Origin: Ruminococcus sp. CAG:403
GTDB lineage: Bacteria; Bacillota; Clostridia; Oscillospirales; Ruminococcaceae
Length of the DNA: 6,712 bases
Direction of reading: 5' to 3'
NCBI GenBank assembly: GCA_000437255.1
Contig: FR899074.1
Span: forward strand, 6,583-13,294
The position numbers and the translations under genes are program-made. Shown one piece after another: positions 5,850-6,712 of this stretch. Position 1 is the stretch's first letter; the number at the start of each line of letters is the position of its first letter. The notes beneath the pieces were generated by a model that worked only from the letters and a program-made list of their open reading frames with translations, was not told the DNA's origin and did no database searches.

Positions 5850-6712
5850 GCTTCTAACCTCTCTTCTTTCAATTGTTCCATGACCTGTGTCATATTCGGC
5901 ATTGCCGGAATTGCTCCGTGCTTCTGGACACAAACGCTTGCCACAGCATTGCCAAAATCTGCAAACTCTGCTGCTTCTTCTACTGCAATGGATTCTGGAT
6001 TTTTCCCGCAGCGGCTGAACTGGAACAGAAATCCGCCCCAGAATGCGTCGCCTGCACCGGTCGCATCTATCGCCTTGTTCCGGAATCCTTTTACCAGCTG
6101 TCCGCCCTGTTTGGTCTGCACATAAGCACCCAGTTTTCCCAGCGTTACGACCACGATTTTCACACCACCCTGGATCAAAACTTTCGCAGCGTTCTGATAG
6201 TCACTCTCACCAGTGAGCAGAAAAGTCTCCTCTTCCGAAATTTTCATCAAATCCGCATACGGAATCATACTTCGCATTTGCTTCTTTGCAAGTTCCTCTG
6301 ATTTCCAGAGCGAAGCACGATAATTCGGGTCATAGGAAATCACACAGCCAGCTTCTTTCGCTTTCTGTACAGCAAAGAAGGTAGTACTGCGCGCTGGCTC
6401 ATCTGTCAGCGAAATGGAACCGATATGCAGAATGCCACTGCTGCGAATCAATTCCAACGGAACATCGCTTTTTTCCAGCATCTTATCCGCACCATGATTC
6501 CGGGCAAAGGAAAACTCCCGCTCTCCATCTGGCTTAACATCGACAAATGCCAATGTTGTGAAGTAATCATCACTCAACGTAAACCCGGTACTGTCAATTC
6601 CGCACTGTTCCAACGTCTCCTTGAGGAATCTGCCGTGCATATCATTTCCGGCTTTGCCGATAAATGCCGTTCTTGCCCCCAGCTTTGCCATAGCAGCCAT
6701 GACATTGGCAGG
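5846..6712 (-). CDS. PfkB-family carbohydrate kinase, fructokinase-like (N-terminus beyond window)
   Basis: The reading frame is open to the right edge and begins inside the PANV motif (PANVMAAMAKLG), which in fructokinases lies about 35 residues from the start; 288 residues are visible. An internal ATG at 6700 is not the true start because the motif extends beyond it. PfkB signature 2, DATGAGDAFWGGF, is intact near the C-terminus (codons at about 6067-6029) and supplies the catalytic aspartate and anion hole. YDPNYRASLW in the middle is typical of bacterial fructokinases, as is VVTLGKLGAY before the ATP site. The expected reaction is ATP-dependent phosphorylation of fructose or a similar sugar in the cytoplasm; a related ribokinase-group substrate is the alternative. 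Its stop overlaps the VOC start by 4 bp, so the two are translated from one message. Confidence 0.9.
   Translation of the reverse strand, partial: PANVMAAMAKLGARTAFIGKAGNDMHGRFLKETLEQCGIDSTGFTLSDDYFTTLAFVDVKPDGEREFSFARNHGADKMLEKSDVPLELIRSSGILHIGSISLTDEPARSTTFFAVQKAKEAGCVISYDPNYRASLWKSEELAKKQMRSMIPYADLMKISEEETFLLTGESDYQNAAKVLIQGGVKIVVVTLGKLGAYVQTKQGGQLVKGFRNKAIDATGAGDAFWGGFLFQFSRCGKNPESIAVEEAAEFADFGNAVASVCVQKHGAIPAMPNMTQVMEQLKEERLEA

Noticed and set aside
5850..5933. Upstream in-frame ATG giving a 158-residue VOC protein
   Set aside because: The extra 28 residues lie within the kinase gene and are out of character for the fold; the ATGA overlap with a spaced ribosome site at 5849 is the better start.
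5544..6125. 193-codon open frame on the plus strand
   Set aside because: It is antisense to the VOC and kinase genes, both of which have clear family motifs; the product has no recognisable features.

Overview
All five intact or partial genes found, plus a sixth cut by the left edge, lie on the minus strand, so the window reads from right to left. The organism looks like a fibre-degrading Ruminococcus-type Firmicute (Oscillospiraceae). The main evidence is a dockerin in the leftmost gene of the kind found in Ruminococcus cellulosomes. Supporting evidence is a GGGtGRT-family protein paired with an IscU/NifU-like scaffold, strong sigma-A-type promoters, AGGAGG-type ribosome sites and AT-rich gaps. 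The species cannot be named from this window.

Right to left: (1) 6712-5457 holds a PfkB-family sugar kinase (fructokinase-like, N-terminus beyond the edge) whose stop overlaps by ATGA the start of a small VOC/glyoxalase-fold protein; the pair ends in a hairpin terminator. (2) 5456-5133 is an AT-rich gap with no convincing gene; its left part carries an extended -10 promoter for (3) a single nitrilase-superfamily amidohydrolase, 5132-4320. (4) A strong promoter followed by two inverted repeats drives a two-gene operon, 4173-2439: an Fe-S scaffold-like protein of the IscU/NifU N-terminal type, then a GGGtGRT protein of unknown function. The operon ends in a perfect 17-bp stem terminator. (5) From 2111 to the left edge runs a large secreted enzyme with its own extended -10 promoter: signal peptide, GH16 catalytic domain, dockerin, and a right-handed parallel beta-helix domain of a polysaccharide-lyase-like type that is cut by the window edge.

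These are separate transcription units rather than one pathway. The leftmost gene fits extracellular, probably cellulosome-borne, attack on plant or microbial polysaccharide. The kinase would act on sugar inside the cell. The scaffold/GGGtGRT pair is the most likely place for undescribed biochemistry, because the two genes are co-transcribed and the scaffold keeps cysteines that could hold a cluster. The leftmost gene is the most unusual architecture: one chain that appears to join a glycoside hydrolase and a beta-helix domain on either side of a dockerin.
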